Source of the DNA: Aotearoamyces nothofagi | Lineage: Eukaryota > Ascomycota > Leotiomycetes > Leotiales > Tympanidaceae | Assembly: GCA_015345905.1 (NCBI GenBank) | Contig: JADDTR010000041.1 | Span: 62,001 to 126,000, forward strand | Length of the DNA: 64,000 nt | Direction of reading: 5' to 3' | In this document: positions 48,559-59,899 of the stretch, in pieces | Layout of the letters: each line of letters begins with the position of its first letter | Numbering within the stretch: the first letter of the stretch is position 1 | The notes under the pieces: generated by a model | What the model was told of the DNA's origin: nothing | Database searches by the model: none | The model's input: only the letters and a program-made list of their open reading frames with translations | Made by a program: the position numbers and the translations under genes

Positions 48559-50534
48559 ATGGTTGCTTTCGCACTTATTCTGCTTGGTTTGTGCCGCTTC
48601 ACGTTCGCTAAGACGGTGACATATAATTGGGATATCACTTGGGTATCGGCTGCTCCTGATGGCTTCGTAAGGCCCGTTATTGGAGTCAATGGCCAGTGGC
48701 CATGTCCCCAGATTGATGTGGATGTCGGGGACCGTATTATTGTTAATATGTACAATGCGCTGGGGAATCAGTCGACAGGTTTGCATTGGCATGGCATTCG
48801 CCAGAATGGTACCAATGAGATGGACGGTGCTTCGGGCATTACTCAGTGTCCTGTTCCTCCGGGTCATTCTTTCACTTATGACTTCGTGGTATGTTTATCG
48901 TCTCTTTTGTATGAAAATGGCTAATGAGCTATAGGCGACTATCGCAGGCACGTATTGGTGGCATTCTCATAATATGGGCCAGTATCCAGATGGACTTTGG
49001 GGCCCTCTAATCGTCCATGATCCTAATCCACCATTCTATTTCGACGAGGAAATCACTCTTACGCTCTCTGATTGGTACCATGAGCAAATGCCAGAGTTGA
49101 TAAATACATATCAATCATATTCGGGTGCCGCTGCAGATGGAACACCCGCGCCTTCGGGCGGCGCATTGATGAATTCTGGAAAGGATATCAAAATCTACGT
49201 CAAGCCCAACAAGGTCTACCTCATCCACGTTGTCTGTCCAGCAAGCTACCCGGGCCATGCGTGGGTCTTTGACGATCATACGATGACTACAGTCGAAGTT
49301 GATGGAGTGTATATCGAGCCGGTTGTGGCCCTCAATAGCTCCACACAGATGAGTCGTATTGCTCCGGGACAACGACAGAGTGTGCTCATTACGACGAAAA
49401 ATGATACTAGCAAGAACTATGGAATCTGGGACAGCTTGGATGTTAATATGCTCTTCATCAACAAAGGAATTATACCACCTCCAAAAGATTACAACACCAA
49501 CGTTACCGGCTGGCTCATCTATAATGATACCGCTCCTCTCCCACCTGCGCCAGTACTCGGCGTACTCAGCGACGCAAACTTCATCGACGATTCACTATAT
49601 GTCCCACTTGACCACGAGCCAATCCTTGAACCCGTCGACCACCGCATAATCCTCGACACGCAGTCCGCCAATGTCAGCGGCATCTCGCGGTTCGTCTCCT
49701 CCAGTCCTTCTTTCTCAACCTCACTAACCCCTACACTTACAGCTTCGTAGTTAACAACCTGACCTACCTCGGCCAGCCCGTCCCCACTCTCTACAGCGCG
49801 CTGACCGTTGGCAAAAACTACTCTTCTAATCCTGTCGTGTACGGCCACGTCAATCCGATTATAGTCAAGCATAACGAGGTTGTGGAGATCGTCATCAACA
49901 ACCTTAACGGCAACCTGCACCCTTGGCATCTTCACGGACACGCCTTCCAAGTCATAGAACGCAGTGTGCCGAATACCGGATCTTGGCCGGGGACATATGG
50001 AAATTATTCGCAAACGCCGATTCGAAGAGATACCCTTATGTTGAACAATAAAGCGTGGGCGGTGATTCGGTTTCGGGCTGATAATCCTGATATGTCTCCC
50101 TTCTCCTTCTCTTTCCCATCTCCCTCCTATCTCTCTCCCTATCCTATTATGCCTCTCCCCCAGAAAGATACCTAAAACTAACAAATACCACGCGTCTGGT
50201 CTCTCCACTGCCACATCGAATTCCACGTCGTATCGGGCTTCGTCGCGACAGTCATTGAGGCGCCCGAGATATTTCCTCAAACAAAAATCAAGGTCCCGCA
50301 GAATCACCTAGATGCTTGCAGGGCATATCCGCTGCCGACAAAGGGCAATGCAGCAGGGAATATATACAATCCACTGAATCTCACCGGTGCCGTCACTGTG
50401 CCGTCGCCGAATGACTATGGGTATGTTGGTTTTTGCTTCTTCTTTTTGCTACCATTGTGTTTCTGTTCGCGAAATGTGAGCAAACTTGTGCTTACTGTGT
50501 TATCTGTAGTGCCGAGTATCCGCCGCCATCATAG
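48559..50534 (+). CDS. secreted multicopper oxidase (Fet3/Abr1-like)
   Basis: Model: join(48559..48888, 48935..49689, 49743..50089, 50192..50420, 50510..50534), 561 residues. A signal peptide ([17 protein letters not shown]) precedes three cupredoxin domains. All four copper motifs are present: [26 protein letters not shown] and HCHIEFH. The residue ten after the ligand Cys is Phe, the axial position, as in high-potential laccases. The acidic residue that Fet3-type ferroxidases use for iron (Glu in QYEDG) is Pro here (GQYPDG), and no C-terminal membrane anchor follows, so a secreted phenol/pigment oxidase like conidial Abr1 is more likely than an iron-uptake ferroxidase. Intron 3 (50090..50191) begins ATATGT and ends CAC; only this AT-AC removal gives '[16 protein letters not shown]' in frame. 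Intron 2 has an unusual GTTCGT donor. Confidence 0.9.
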
Positions 50535-50840
50535 TTTGATAAGTGCAATGAAAGAATGGGAAGGGTGATGCTATTTGGGAAGGGTTGTAATGCGTAACCG
50601 AAATGACTGCTGGGAAAGGTACGAGGAGAAAAATTGTAAAGGGAGGGAACGGATGTTGATATAAGTCTGTGGGACTGAGGTGCTGCCGATTTGGATTCTC
50701 GCCCCTCAGCTGCATGGTTTGTATGGTAATTGTCTCGTCGGTTCTGTAAACACCATCAGTCGTGGGAGTATAATTATTAATCATCTTATGACTGTACCTG
50801 ATACTCTATACTTTCCACTATTTTGCCCAAGCACTGCGGC
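50535..50840. other. convergent 3' spacer
   Basis: About 300 bases between the oxidase and esterase stop codons. No gene or repeat seen. Confidence 0.4.
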
Positions 50841-51986
50841 TCATGAGTAAACTACCCTCCAGAGCCATTTTGCGAGATCTTTATATAGCTGAGCCGTTTT
50901 CTTAGCCCTCTCCTCTTCCCTCTCGCCTTTCTCGGTGAGTACATTAAAAGCGTGTCCAAATCCTAATATCTTCTCCCATCTGACACTTCCCTGCTCCCAT
51001 CCCTCCACACCATCTAGTGCCCTTCTTTCGTCTTTATTCCCCTCGACCAATCTCTCCGCCATGCGGTATGACTCATCACAAAGCATATCCTTCTCACAAC
51101 CAAACAAGAAAATATTATCAGGCAACGCATCCCTCGATGCATAAATCGGCGAGAGCAACGGATCAGCCCGATCCGTTCCCTCGGGCACATAGCCCCAATC
51201 GAACCACGTGCCAGAGCGCCCTAACAAGTCGACTTCGCCAGCCTCAAACCTCCTTGTCGCAAGCTTCTCTTCCAACGTCATGGAGAAATCTAGTGCTGGG
51301 TAGAGGCCCACCAGACCCTGGATCCTGTGCCGCAATTCTGGCAGTTGCGCTGCGGCGAAGGCGAGGTTCCCACCAGCCGAGAACCCACCAACTGCAACCT
51401 TTTTCCTGTCAATGGGAAGCTTCACATCATCGAGAATGGACTGGATGATGGCGGCAACGTCATGTAAGGCTGTAGGGTAGCTGTATCGCGGTGCGCGGCG
51501 GTAGCTGATACTTACGACGCAGATGCCGTGTTCATGTGCCAGTATGGAGGAGAAGCCATCATCGTCGCTCGGATGACCAATTGCGAAGCCCCCGCCATGG
51601 ATGGTGATGTACAGCGGGAGTGCCCCGTCTCCCGGGCTATAAGAGGAGGGAATGAAAATGCGATTTTTGATTGAAGGCCGTGCAGGGTAGGTTTTGATGT
51701 ATGTGGGTAGATTACAAGACGGACGGACAACGTGGAGAAGTAACATGTATGATTTGACTAAGAGTTTGAAGAACCAGAGACCAAAGAAGCTGGCTAGGCG
51801 GGTAAGGAGCGGCCGGGGAGGAGCAATGAGGGGCCCCGTGGAAGACTGAGATTGTGGCAGTGATCGAGGCTGTTCTGCGGCTGCCATGGTGTGTGGTGCA
51901 GGAGAAACGCTTGCAGGTACATGGAGAGAAAAGAAGAAGAGAAAGACAGAGGAATGAAGGTAGAGGGAGGTGTTTAAAGGCCCCAT
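50841..51986 (-). CDS. alpha/beta-hydrolase-3 esterase (HSL family)
   Basis: Single-exon gene, 381 residues from the ATG at 51986. A second in-frame ATG at 51887 (MAAAEQPRSLP) gives 348 residues and may be the true start. Serine ester hydrolase of the hormone-sensitive-lipase group: oxyanion motif HGGGF (in 'YITIHGGGFAIGHP'), nucleophile elbow GFSAGG, likely acid Asp in 'CEKDMLCDES' and likely His in 'GFGHAFNV'. A hydrophobic N-terminal stretch ('LTRLASFFGLWFFKLLVKSY') suggests membrane association. The substrate is unknown. The gene is convergent with the oxidase and has no evident functional link with it. Confidence 0.85.
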   Translation of the reverse strand: MGPLNTSLYLHSSVFLFFFSLHVPASVSPAPHTMAAAEQPRSLPQSQSSTGPLIAPPRPLLTRLASFFGLWFFKLLVKSYMLLLHVVRPSCNLPTYIKTYPARPSIKNRIFIPSSYSPGDGALPLYITIHGGGFAIGHPSDDDGFSSILAHEHGICVVSISYRRAPRYSYPTALHDVAAIIQSILDDVKLPIDRKKVAVGGFSAGGNLAFAAAQLPELRHRIQGLVGLYPALDFSMTLEEKLATRRFEAGEVDLLGRSGTWFDWGYVPEGTDRADPLLSPIYASRDALPDNIFLFGCEKDMLCDESYRMAERLVEGNKDERRALDGVEGWEQGSVRWEKILGFGHAFNVLTEKGEREEERAKKTAQLYKDLAKWLWRVVYS

Positions 51987-53825
51987 CTATCTCCGTAGTA
52001 CCTGAGAATAAAGTATATCGGCGATAAAAAACGCCGACCCGCCGGTTGGTGCGTGGTGCCTAAGATACAAGGTACGAGTTGCAAGATGCCCTGCCGTGCC
52101 AGCGTGCCAGCGTGCCTGCCTGGAAGCTGCAATGCATACTTACTGCGTGAGTCTGGCTGACCAGACACTCACCAATACATCAATGCATCAATACATTGCA
52201 GCTATGGTGATATAGCTTGGTGATGCAGGGTCAGATAGCTGGCGTACTCCCAGCACGTGCATGTGACCCGGATGATCAGACCCTCGCGGCTTCGCGGCTC
52301 ATGTCCAACGGAGAGCTACAGGCGTGCTGTGCTCCCCTGCGCGTACACCGCGCTCCCAGCGATCAGGTCGCACCCAACATCGCACTCTGCACGCTGTGCT
52401 GCGTCGCAAAGCAGAGCAGCATGCCAAGAGGACCACAGAACTCGGGCCATTAATCGGCCGTCCCACGTGACGAGCGCGTGCATCCGGCTCGGCTCACACA
52501 GGCCGAGGCGAATGGCGAGGGCAAGGCCGGGAGCTGACGAGTCTCGTATATGCTCACTCCCGATACAGCGTCGTCACGAAAGGAAGGAGAGAAGGGAACT
52601 GGAGAGGAGAGAAGGGGGAACGCGCATGGAGATAAGCTTCCACCGCTCGACTTCCCACCGCCAAGAAGCCACCCGGGACGCCAAGGCGAGATAAGCCTCT
52701 GCCAACGCAGTCGCCAATGCTGCAGCTCCCGCGCGCATGTACGGTGAAGAAGCCACAGGAAGTCAGCATCGCCAGCAGAAATCCAGTAAGACGCAGCGGA
52801 CTGTCATCGTCGTCGCTGTGGACGCCGTCGCTGCCGTGTCGCCATGCGGTGCTTGGCCAGGGCAGCTTCTGGCTAGGGGTGTGGCCCGGGCACCCTGGCT
52901 GCTTCGGATGCTTCTATGCATGGCCCAGGTGCGGTGTGGAAGAGCAGGATCGCCTCGCTACTGCACACTGCACACCCCTCCTGTCAACTCTGCGCACGGC
53001 AGCCACGTGACCTGCACATCGAGCTGTGGATGTGCGCTGGCTGGCTGGTGGAGGGGCGCAGCCGCTGTCAATCGCTGGCAATTCGCTGCTGGGTAGATGC
53101 ATAGATACTGGGTCGGTATATAGAATAGATACTAGGTAGATACATAGATACTAAGTAGATGTATAGATACTAGATAGATATATAGAATAGATGCTAGATA
53201 GATATATAGAATAGATACTACGTAGATGCATAGATACCAAGTAGATGTATAGATACTAGATAGATATACAGAATAGATACTACGTAGATACATAGATGCT
53301 AGATAGATACATAGAACAGATACGTAGATACACAGACTGCGGTGCCCCTCCCTGCTACGCTCCCCGTGACCTGGGCCTTATCTCATCCGCTCTGGACATG
53401 CCTCATGCAGTTACTGTAAAACTGGCTCTGGCGTGGCTTATGCTTATCCACGGCCTGGGCTGTCCGCGGCCAGGTCCCATCATTCGTCGGTCCCTTATCG
53501 TCGCGCTTGCCGCCCCATGCCCGCACGCCCACTACCCCGGCCGGGACGGTGGCCGTTTGGCCTCGCTGCCTCTCGCCTCGCCCCTCGCGCAGTGCCTCCG
53601 GCGCCCGCTCGGTGATCGCCGACTCTCGATCCTGGCACTACGCCGACGCGCCCAGATGGACCTCCTGCTGCCAGAGCACGCTCCCGCTGCGTCGCCGTCT
53701 CCTTGGCAGGCCTCTTCCGTATAAGTATCCCCCGCCGTCTGCCGCCTGCTGTCTGCTCCGTCTCCCTCTCCAACCTGGAATACGCTGAGCATCCTTCGCA
53801 GGCTTCCCGGCTGCCGCATTCCACC
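51987..53825. other. intergenic region with a GATA-type minisatellite
   Basis: 1.8-kb divergent spacer between the esterase and the purine permease. Overlapping ORFs on both strands (52.2-53.8 kb) reflect GC-rich composition, with no protein features recognised. Confidence 0.4.
53096..53337. repeat. TAGATA-rich minisatellite
   Basis: About 240 bp composed almost only of ATAGATACTA, GTAGATGTATAGATAC and TAGATAGATATATAGAATAG blocks, with a higher-order period of roughly 80-100 bp visible as repeats of the same block order. Confidence 0.85.
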
Positions 53826-55530
53826 ATGTCAGACTCCGACCGCAAGGACAAGGACGTAGAGGCTGGAGAGACGACGGTGCCTCACGCAAGCAAAGAGGCG
53901 GGCGATGTCCATGAGCGGCATGGCTCGACCACGGTCATCGAAGAGGTAGCTCGTGCCCGGCAGATCCAGAACAGGGTGCCGCCTCTCCGGTGGATGGCTA
54001 TGGGCGAGGAATGGCTTGATGAGAAGATGGGCGTGGAAACCCAGGGCATCGACCGTGTCCCGGAAGAGGCAAAGAGTCCGCCTTCTATCTGGAATGCCTT
54101 CCTGATCTGGTGCTCCATGACCTGTCATGTTGGTACTCTGCCAATTGGCTTTCTCGGCCCAGAGATCTTCGGGCTATCTCTGAATGACTCGGCCGCTGCC
54201 ATCGTCGTGGGAACCTTCCTGGGCGCCGTGTGCACCGCTTTCTGCGGCACGTTGGGACCAAAGGTGGGAATCGTCTCCTTGCCGTACACCTCTGCACGCT
54301 CTTGACTAACGCTCGGGCAGACTGGTCTACGTGCGATTGCTACCTCGAGATACTCGTTCGGTTTCTGGGGTGCTAAGCTCTGCTCGGTCTTGAACACCGT
54401 GATTGGTGGCGGCTTCGCCGTTGTCAACATTGTTATTTGCGGTCAGATCCTCAGCGCGGTCTCCGATTACAAGATGACGATTAGTGTTGGGTGTTTGATA
54501 ATCACGCTGCTGTCCTACTTTGTCTCCGTCTTCGGCTTCGCCATTGTCCACTCTGTCGAGAAATACTTGTGGATCTTGGGATTCATCCTGATATGTGTTC
54601 TGGTAGGTCAGGTTACTCCATCCGTGGATGCCAGTGCGCCTTCTACGGTCGTCGGTCTGGATTTTTCCGCATCCTTCCTTTCCTTTATGGCTCTTTGCTT
54701 CTCGTCTTCCTCCGGCTGGTGCTCCATGGCAGCCGACTACTACGTCCATTATCCCGCCAACACGAGCTTCTGGAAGATCTTCAACCTGACTCTGTGGGGC
54801 GTCACTATCCCTACAACCTTTGTTACCATTATTGGCGCCTGTCTCGGAAACGCCACCTTCAGTGGTCTAAACGACGATTATGCCACCGCATACTCTGACC
54901 ACGGACTCGGCGGTCTGATATTCAACATCTACCACCCGGTTGGTTGGTCCAAATTCGCCCTTGTGATGCTGATGTTCACTGTCCTGGGCAACAACATCGC
55001 GATATTCTACTCGTGCGGTCTCTCGATGCAACTCCTCGGACACTGGTTCCACGCCATCCCGCGTCTCATCTGGTCCTTCCTCGTCGCCTTCGTCGTCGGC
55101 TGTCTCGCTATTGCAGGCAAAGACCACCTCTCAACCATCGTCAGCAACTTCGTCAGCTTGCTTGGCTACTGGACTATTAGCTTTACCTTCATCCTCCTCA
55201 TTGAGGACAGATGGTTCCGACGCCATGACGGGTATAACCTTGGTGTTTGGGACAAGCCCGGAGGGCTGCCGTGGGGTATTGCCGCTGTTACTGCCCTTCT
55301 GGCTGGATATCTAGCTGGTGGTGTTACCGGAATGGCTCAGACCTGGTATGTCGTCTCCTCTTGCCCAGATCCTGTATAGGATCCGTCTAACATTCAACAG
55401 GTATGTCGGTCCCATTGCAAAGAAATTCGGCCCCTACGGTGGCGATGTCGGGATCTTCTTGTCTGGTGCCATCACGCTCCTGGTCTATCCCATCCTGCGC
55501 ACCTTTGAGAAGAAGAAGACTGGGAGGTAA
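53826..55530 (+). CDS. purine-cytosine permease (NCS1 family, Fcy2/FcyB-like)
   Basis: Proton symporter for cytosine and purines at the plasma membrane. Model: join(53826..54263, 54321..55345, 55401..55530), 530 residues, in phase. A hydrophilic N-tail of about 90 residues is followed by twelve hydrophobic segments. Family signatures seen: 'PSIWNAFLIWCSMTCHVGTL' at TM1, 'GLRAIATSRYSFGFWGAKLC' after TM2, 'SGWCSMAADYYVHYP' in TM6 and the following loop, and 'VLGNNIAIFYSCGLSMQLLG' in TM8. The ATG at 53826 has a good context (CCACCATG), while an upstream in-frame extension has none of the family features. The last intron is flanked by a 9-bp direct repeat, GGTATGTCG. Confidence 0.92.
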
Positions 55531-57099
55531 AGCGAGAAGGGAGCTGTAAGTGGGATGATACAACGGTATATCACAGTGTATAAAACCTTGGGGTACTGAA
55601 CCTTGGCCGTATGTTTAGACGGGTCGGTTTGTACAGTATCTAAAACACGTTGATATATACCCTGTCCTCTCGGCTGACCTGGATATCTTGAAAAGCCCGC
55701 CTCTTTTTTAAATGTCGCATCTTGCAGAGTATCTGATCATCTGCCAGCTCGAATAGCGCATGCCATCTCCACTCGCTCTTTACCTGTGACTATACATACA
55801 AAATCGAAACTGGATCGTCGAAAAGACCTTGATGCTTTCTTTTTTTGGGTGGTTTTCTTTCTTGCATTTTCATTTTTTTTTTTTTTTGGTGCAGAGATTG
55901 TGAGATGGGCTGGAATGTAATATTTTTTTCTTCTTTTTCTTTGTGGGTTTGTGGGGTTGAGGATGGGTTTGATCAAGTAAGTTGCACTTTGCTTGCTGCT
56001 TTGTCGCTGTGTGATTTATTTATTTGTTGAGAGAGAGAAGGGGGGGGATGGATATATATATAGTGAGTGTATGTGTTGTGTTGTGTTGCGAAATAGAGAG
56101 TGTATTATGAATTTTGGGGGTTTGTTTTTTTATATATCTCTCAGTTAGTGCTGCGCGGAGGGCTTGTGGGCTTGTGTGCTGGATGAGATGCTGTTGCGAT
56201 AATAGAGTGTGTGATTCATGCCTGACTATGCTATGTAAAAGTCTATGAATGGATTATACGCCGTCCTTATGCGCTCTACCCGGAGATTGCGTGTTAGTTG
56301 AATGTTGACAGATGTTGATTGATATATGGTGTTGCGATTTGGTGCGGGGCTGTGGGGTTTTGTGTGTTGCTTGCTTAAGGCGTGAGGTACAGGTAGGTAG
56401 GGATATGTCAGCATTCAGCACGTGACCTCCATGTAGCCCTTGTGGGAGTATACGGACAGCGCAGAAACTCATAGACTTTACAGAGTTGGACACGCTGTTT
56501 CGCAACAGAATCCCGCTACTGCTGCCTCGGGCATTGACTGACTGAATGGCCGGTGGCTGGCCCTCAGATCTCGATAGGGGGAATGATGGATGGGCTGGTG
56601 GGGGAGGGGTGGGGAGATGGAGGGGAGGGGAGATGGAGAGGTAGAGGGGGTTTTTCTCGTGAGCTGTATAGCTTGATGGATGGAAGTGTGGCTGGTGCTT
56701 TTTTAAATGGAGTTGCGCTTTTTTAAATGGAGTCTTGCTCTTTTAAATGGAGTCTTGCTTTTTCAACAGAGTCTTATAAAATGGAGGTAAATGAGGCTGA
56801 AAGGAATACCGAGAGACGACGATTAAGGACTAACGGGCCCGGTATAAATGTGGATCTATCTATCTGCAACCTTGGAGGTTTGGTTGGCCGCCGGACACAA
56901 TTCGCGACACTTGCCGACAATCGGGGCCCCATGGCAAAAAGACGTCGACGACGGATTTTTTTTCTTCATCCTCGTCGCTATTACTTCCAGCGAGGGCTGT
57001 TTCATCACATACCGAATGAGACCTTGCCTCCTATAACCTTTCTAGATTCGTATCGTCGGAGGCGTCTACGGTGAAAACTGGCAGTCGCGTCGCATCACT
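55531..57099. other. intergenic region with T-rich and G-rich stretches
   Basis: 1.6-kb spacer. It holds T runs (55839, 55874-55888), a G8 run near 56041, GGGGAGATGGA-type repeats (56600-56650) and a 20-bp tandem repeat (listed). The plus-strand frame 56727-57074 overlaps the repeat and is not supported as a gene. Confidence 0.4.
56698..56777. repeat. 20-bp tandem repeat with TTTTAAA core
   Basis: Four units at exactly 20-bp spacing (56698, 56718, 56738, 56758), consensus CTTTTTTAAATGGAGTCTTG. The last copy is diverged (TTTTTCAACAGAGTC). It lies 320-400 bp upstream of the ferroportin-like start codon. Confidence 0.88.
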
Positions 57100-59007
57100 A
57101 TGGCGGATGATGATGATCTGAGCGAATCAGACCACGATGCGGAAGAGGGTCGACAACTTCTCGGATCTTCAGCGCCCAGCGCGGCCTTGGATGAGGCTCA
57201 ACCGGATGACCAGAGAGTGCGCGGCGGTGGCATGACGAGGTCGCAGGCGCTGAACCTCTACACCAGCCATTTCCTGTCGACGTGGAACGCCAGGACGTAC
57301 GAATTCGCGGCCGTACGTTGCCCGAGACCTGAGATGCCGCGCGGGAGCTGGCGCTGACTTCTCCTCCAGATCATTTTTGCGGCGGCGGCGTACCCGGATA
57401 CGCTGCTTGCGAGCTCGGTGCGGTAGGTCTTCCTCTTCGGCTGCGTCTTGCGGCTCGGCGCTGATGGTCTGCGCAGCGGGGTCGTGACGACCCTGGCCTC
57501 GATTGCCTTCTCCTCGTCGGTAGGCCGCTGGGTTGATTCTTCTCCGGATCGCCTCGCGACGTTGCTGGCTACGGTTGCAGCGAACAGAGCATCTGTCATG
57601 GCGGCCTGTGCTCTCTGGGCGATGATTGTGAATCCCGGGATTGGGGACCCTGATGACGGTGAGCGGTTCAAGAGGGCAGCTGCAGATGAGCTTTCAAGGG
57701 GCCTGATCTTCTCTGCTGTGCTTGTTCTCGGCATCTTTGAGAAGCTGAGTGGGGCTGGGAATATGATGGCCATGGAACGGGACTGGGTCGTCACTGTCGC
57801 TGCGCCGGACGGCCAGCCCTACAACCTCACGCGGCTGAACTCGGCGATGCGCCGTATCGACCTCATCTGCAAGCTGATCGCGCCGATTCTGATCTCCGTC
57901 GTCATCTCGGCCGCCGGTTCGGTACGGACTGGAGTCTTGGTCGTTGGTGGCATGAGCGCGACGAGCTGGGCGGTGGAGTGGTTCTGCGCAAAGAGGGTCT
58001 GGAAGAATAACGCAACTCTACGCCGTCCCAAGATCGCAGAGAGCACTATCGAGCCATCGTCCCAGCTTTCCTATTCCGATACAAGCCAACAGTCTAGATC
58101 AGGACCTCTGAAGATGGTATCTATGTGGCTCCAGCGATATGGACGGGACTTCTCTCGATATTTCTCATCTGAAGCTTGGATCCCGTCAATGGCTCTCTCG
58201 TTATTATACCTATCCGCTCTATCCTATTCCGCCACATTCATCACCTATCTCCTGAGCGTTGGGTTTTCTCTGAACCTCATCACCATCGCGAGGGCTGTAG
58301 GTAGTGTGGTAGAGATCACCAGTACGCTCGTAACCCCTTTTGGAATCCACTATCTCGGGAAAGCGTATCACCACCGCCATGCTGCTGTCGACGATGATGA
58401 GCCGGAGGGGATGTTGCCTGAGACGAGGCTTTCGGATGACAGCGATACAGAGGTGGGACTCGCGCGGCTGGGTCTGTGGGGTGTTACATGGCAGCTTTTA
58501 AACCTGGTAAGGACCGCTGTCCCAGCAAATCAATCACCCAACCACTAACAATCCCAGGTCCCAGTCGTGCTATGCCTATGGCACACCTCCCCTCCTCCCC
58601 AGACGGCCCAACTCACCACGCGCCTCCCGCTCCCCACTTCCTCCACCACCCTCGCCCTCACCCTCTTCACAGCCCTCTCGCTCTCCCGCCTCGGTCTCTG
58701 GATCTTCGACCTCACCACGCAGCAGCTCTCCCAGACCCTCGTCCCGGCCTCCCAGCGCGCCTCCTTCTCCGGCGTCGAGACCTCCCTCATGTCGCTCTTC
58801 GAACTCCTCCAGCATGTCGCGACGATGGTGCTCAGCCGCCCGAGCCAGTTCAGGTGGCTCGCGGCCGCCAGCCTCGCGGCCGTGACGGGCAGTGCGGCGC
58901 TCTATGCCGGCTGGGTGGGGAGACGGAGGGGGCACTTGGTGCACTGGGAGAGGGTGGTGAGGGGGTGTAAATGTGCGGTTCTGAGGAGGAGGGGTGCGAC
59001 GGTGTGA
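57100..59007 (+). CDS. ferroportin-like transporter (SLC40 family)
   Basis: Probable metal exporter of the solute carrier 40 family. Model: join(57100..57312, 57370..57422, 57477..58506, 58558..59007), 581 residues, all junctions in phase. After an acidic N-tail (DDDDLSESDHDAEEG) comes the family opening 'LYTSHFLSTWNARTYEFAA' and, across two introns, 'YPDTLLASSVR' and 'ASIAFSSSVGRWVDSSPDRL'. Further segments include 'LGIFEKLSGAGNMMAMERDW', 'LNSAMRRIDLICKLIAPILI' and the C-terminal 'FDLTTQQLSQTLVPASQRAS', all typical of ferroportins. About ten to twelve hydrophobic segments. Whether the fungal protein moves iron and on which membrane is not shown here; vacuolar or plasma membrane are both possible. 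Confidence 0.9.
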
Positions 59008-59899
59008 TGGTGCGCGGCTTTGAATAGTGCGTGACCTTACAATATGAACACGAACTAACTGACATCCTTCTCGAACAACATACCTAGAAATATTCCCTTG
59101 TCAAGTTTATACCCACTTAGAGGCACATATCAATAACATATAACATAATCAAAACACCATGATCCTCAAAATCCGTTCTACGAATGCTGGAAGATGCTTA
59201 CTGTAGTCAGCAAAGCCAGCGGCACAGTCTCTGAACCACTCCTATATATTACTCTTTAAAGAGATACGGATATGGGTATATACATTTAGGACACTTCTCA
59301 AACCCAGAAACCGATGAGCGGCTCGGCCAGAGGTGGGGGTTTCATGATCCCTCGAGATCGCAGAAGGTATATCAAGCTCGTGTGCATTGCTATCCCCCAG
59401 CTGGAAATAGGGGTATTGAAAGAATCGGCCGGCTCTAGTGAGCAGATCAGGGTCTTGCGACAAAGGGGACTGGTGTGGGGGTATGCAAAATACCATAGTG
59501 AACAATGGATCGTGGTGTTCTTTGAGATGGGACGAGGCCATTGTTGGGAGTGTAGCGTGGGGTGGCGGCGTGTAGTTCAGGACAAAGGAGGCCGAATGTC
59601 AAAGAAATAACCACCCCTTTTATCAACCCGTATCGTCTGCTGACGACAACAATGCCATTGTATTCCTCCAACGCCACAAGAACAGCAAGGAGATAAACAA
59701 TCAGCCATTGTTCATGGAATATGAACAGGACAAAATAAGCACCCATATAAATTCTTGGTGCAGGCTCATCGTCACGCTGTTCAAGCACGACAGCGAAGAG
59801 AGGAGGGATTGGATGTTTTGAAACCGAAGCCACAGCATAGCCTCACCTCGAGAAGACATACCGCTATCCACATCGCAGGTAAAGTAGAACCCCCCCAGA
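59008..59899. other. intergenic region, nothing recognised
   Basis: About 890 bases between two plus-strand genes. Short minus-strand frames (59242-59541, 59447-59833) have no recognisable sequence. Confidence 0.4.

Noticed and set aside
47679-48755. 358-codon minus-strand ORF
   Set aside because: It runs antisense into the signal-peptide exon of the multicopper oxidase and is Arg/Thr-rich low-complexity sequence in the promoter.
50090-50191. U12-type (minor spliceosome) intron
   Set aside because: The donor ATATGTCTCC does not match ATATCCTT and the branch region is the ordinary CTAAC, so a U2-type AT-AC intron fits better.
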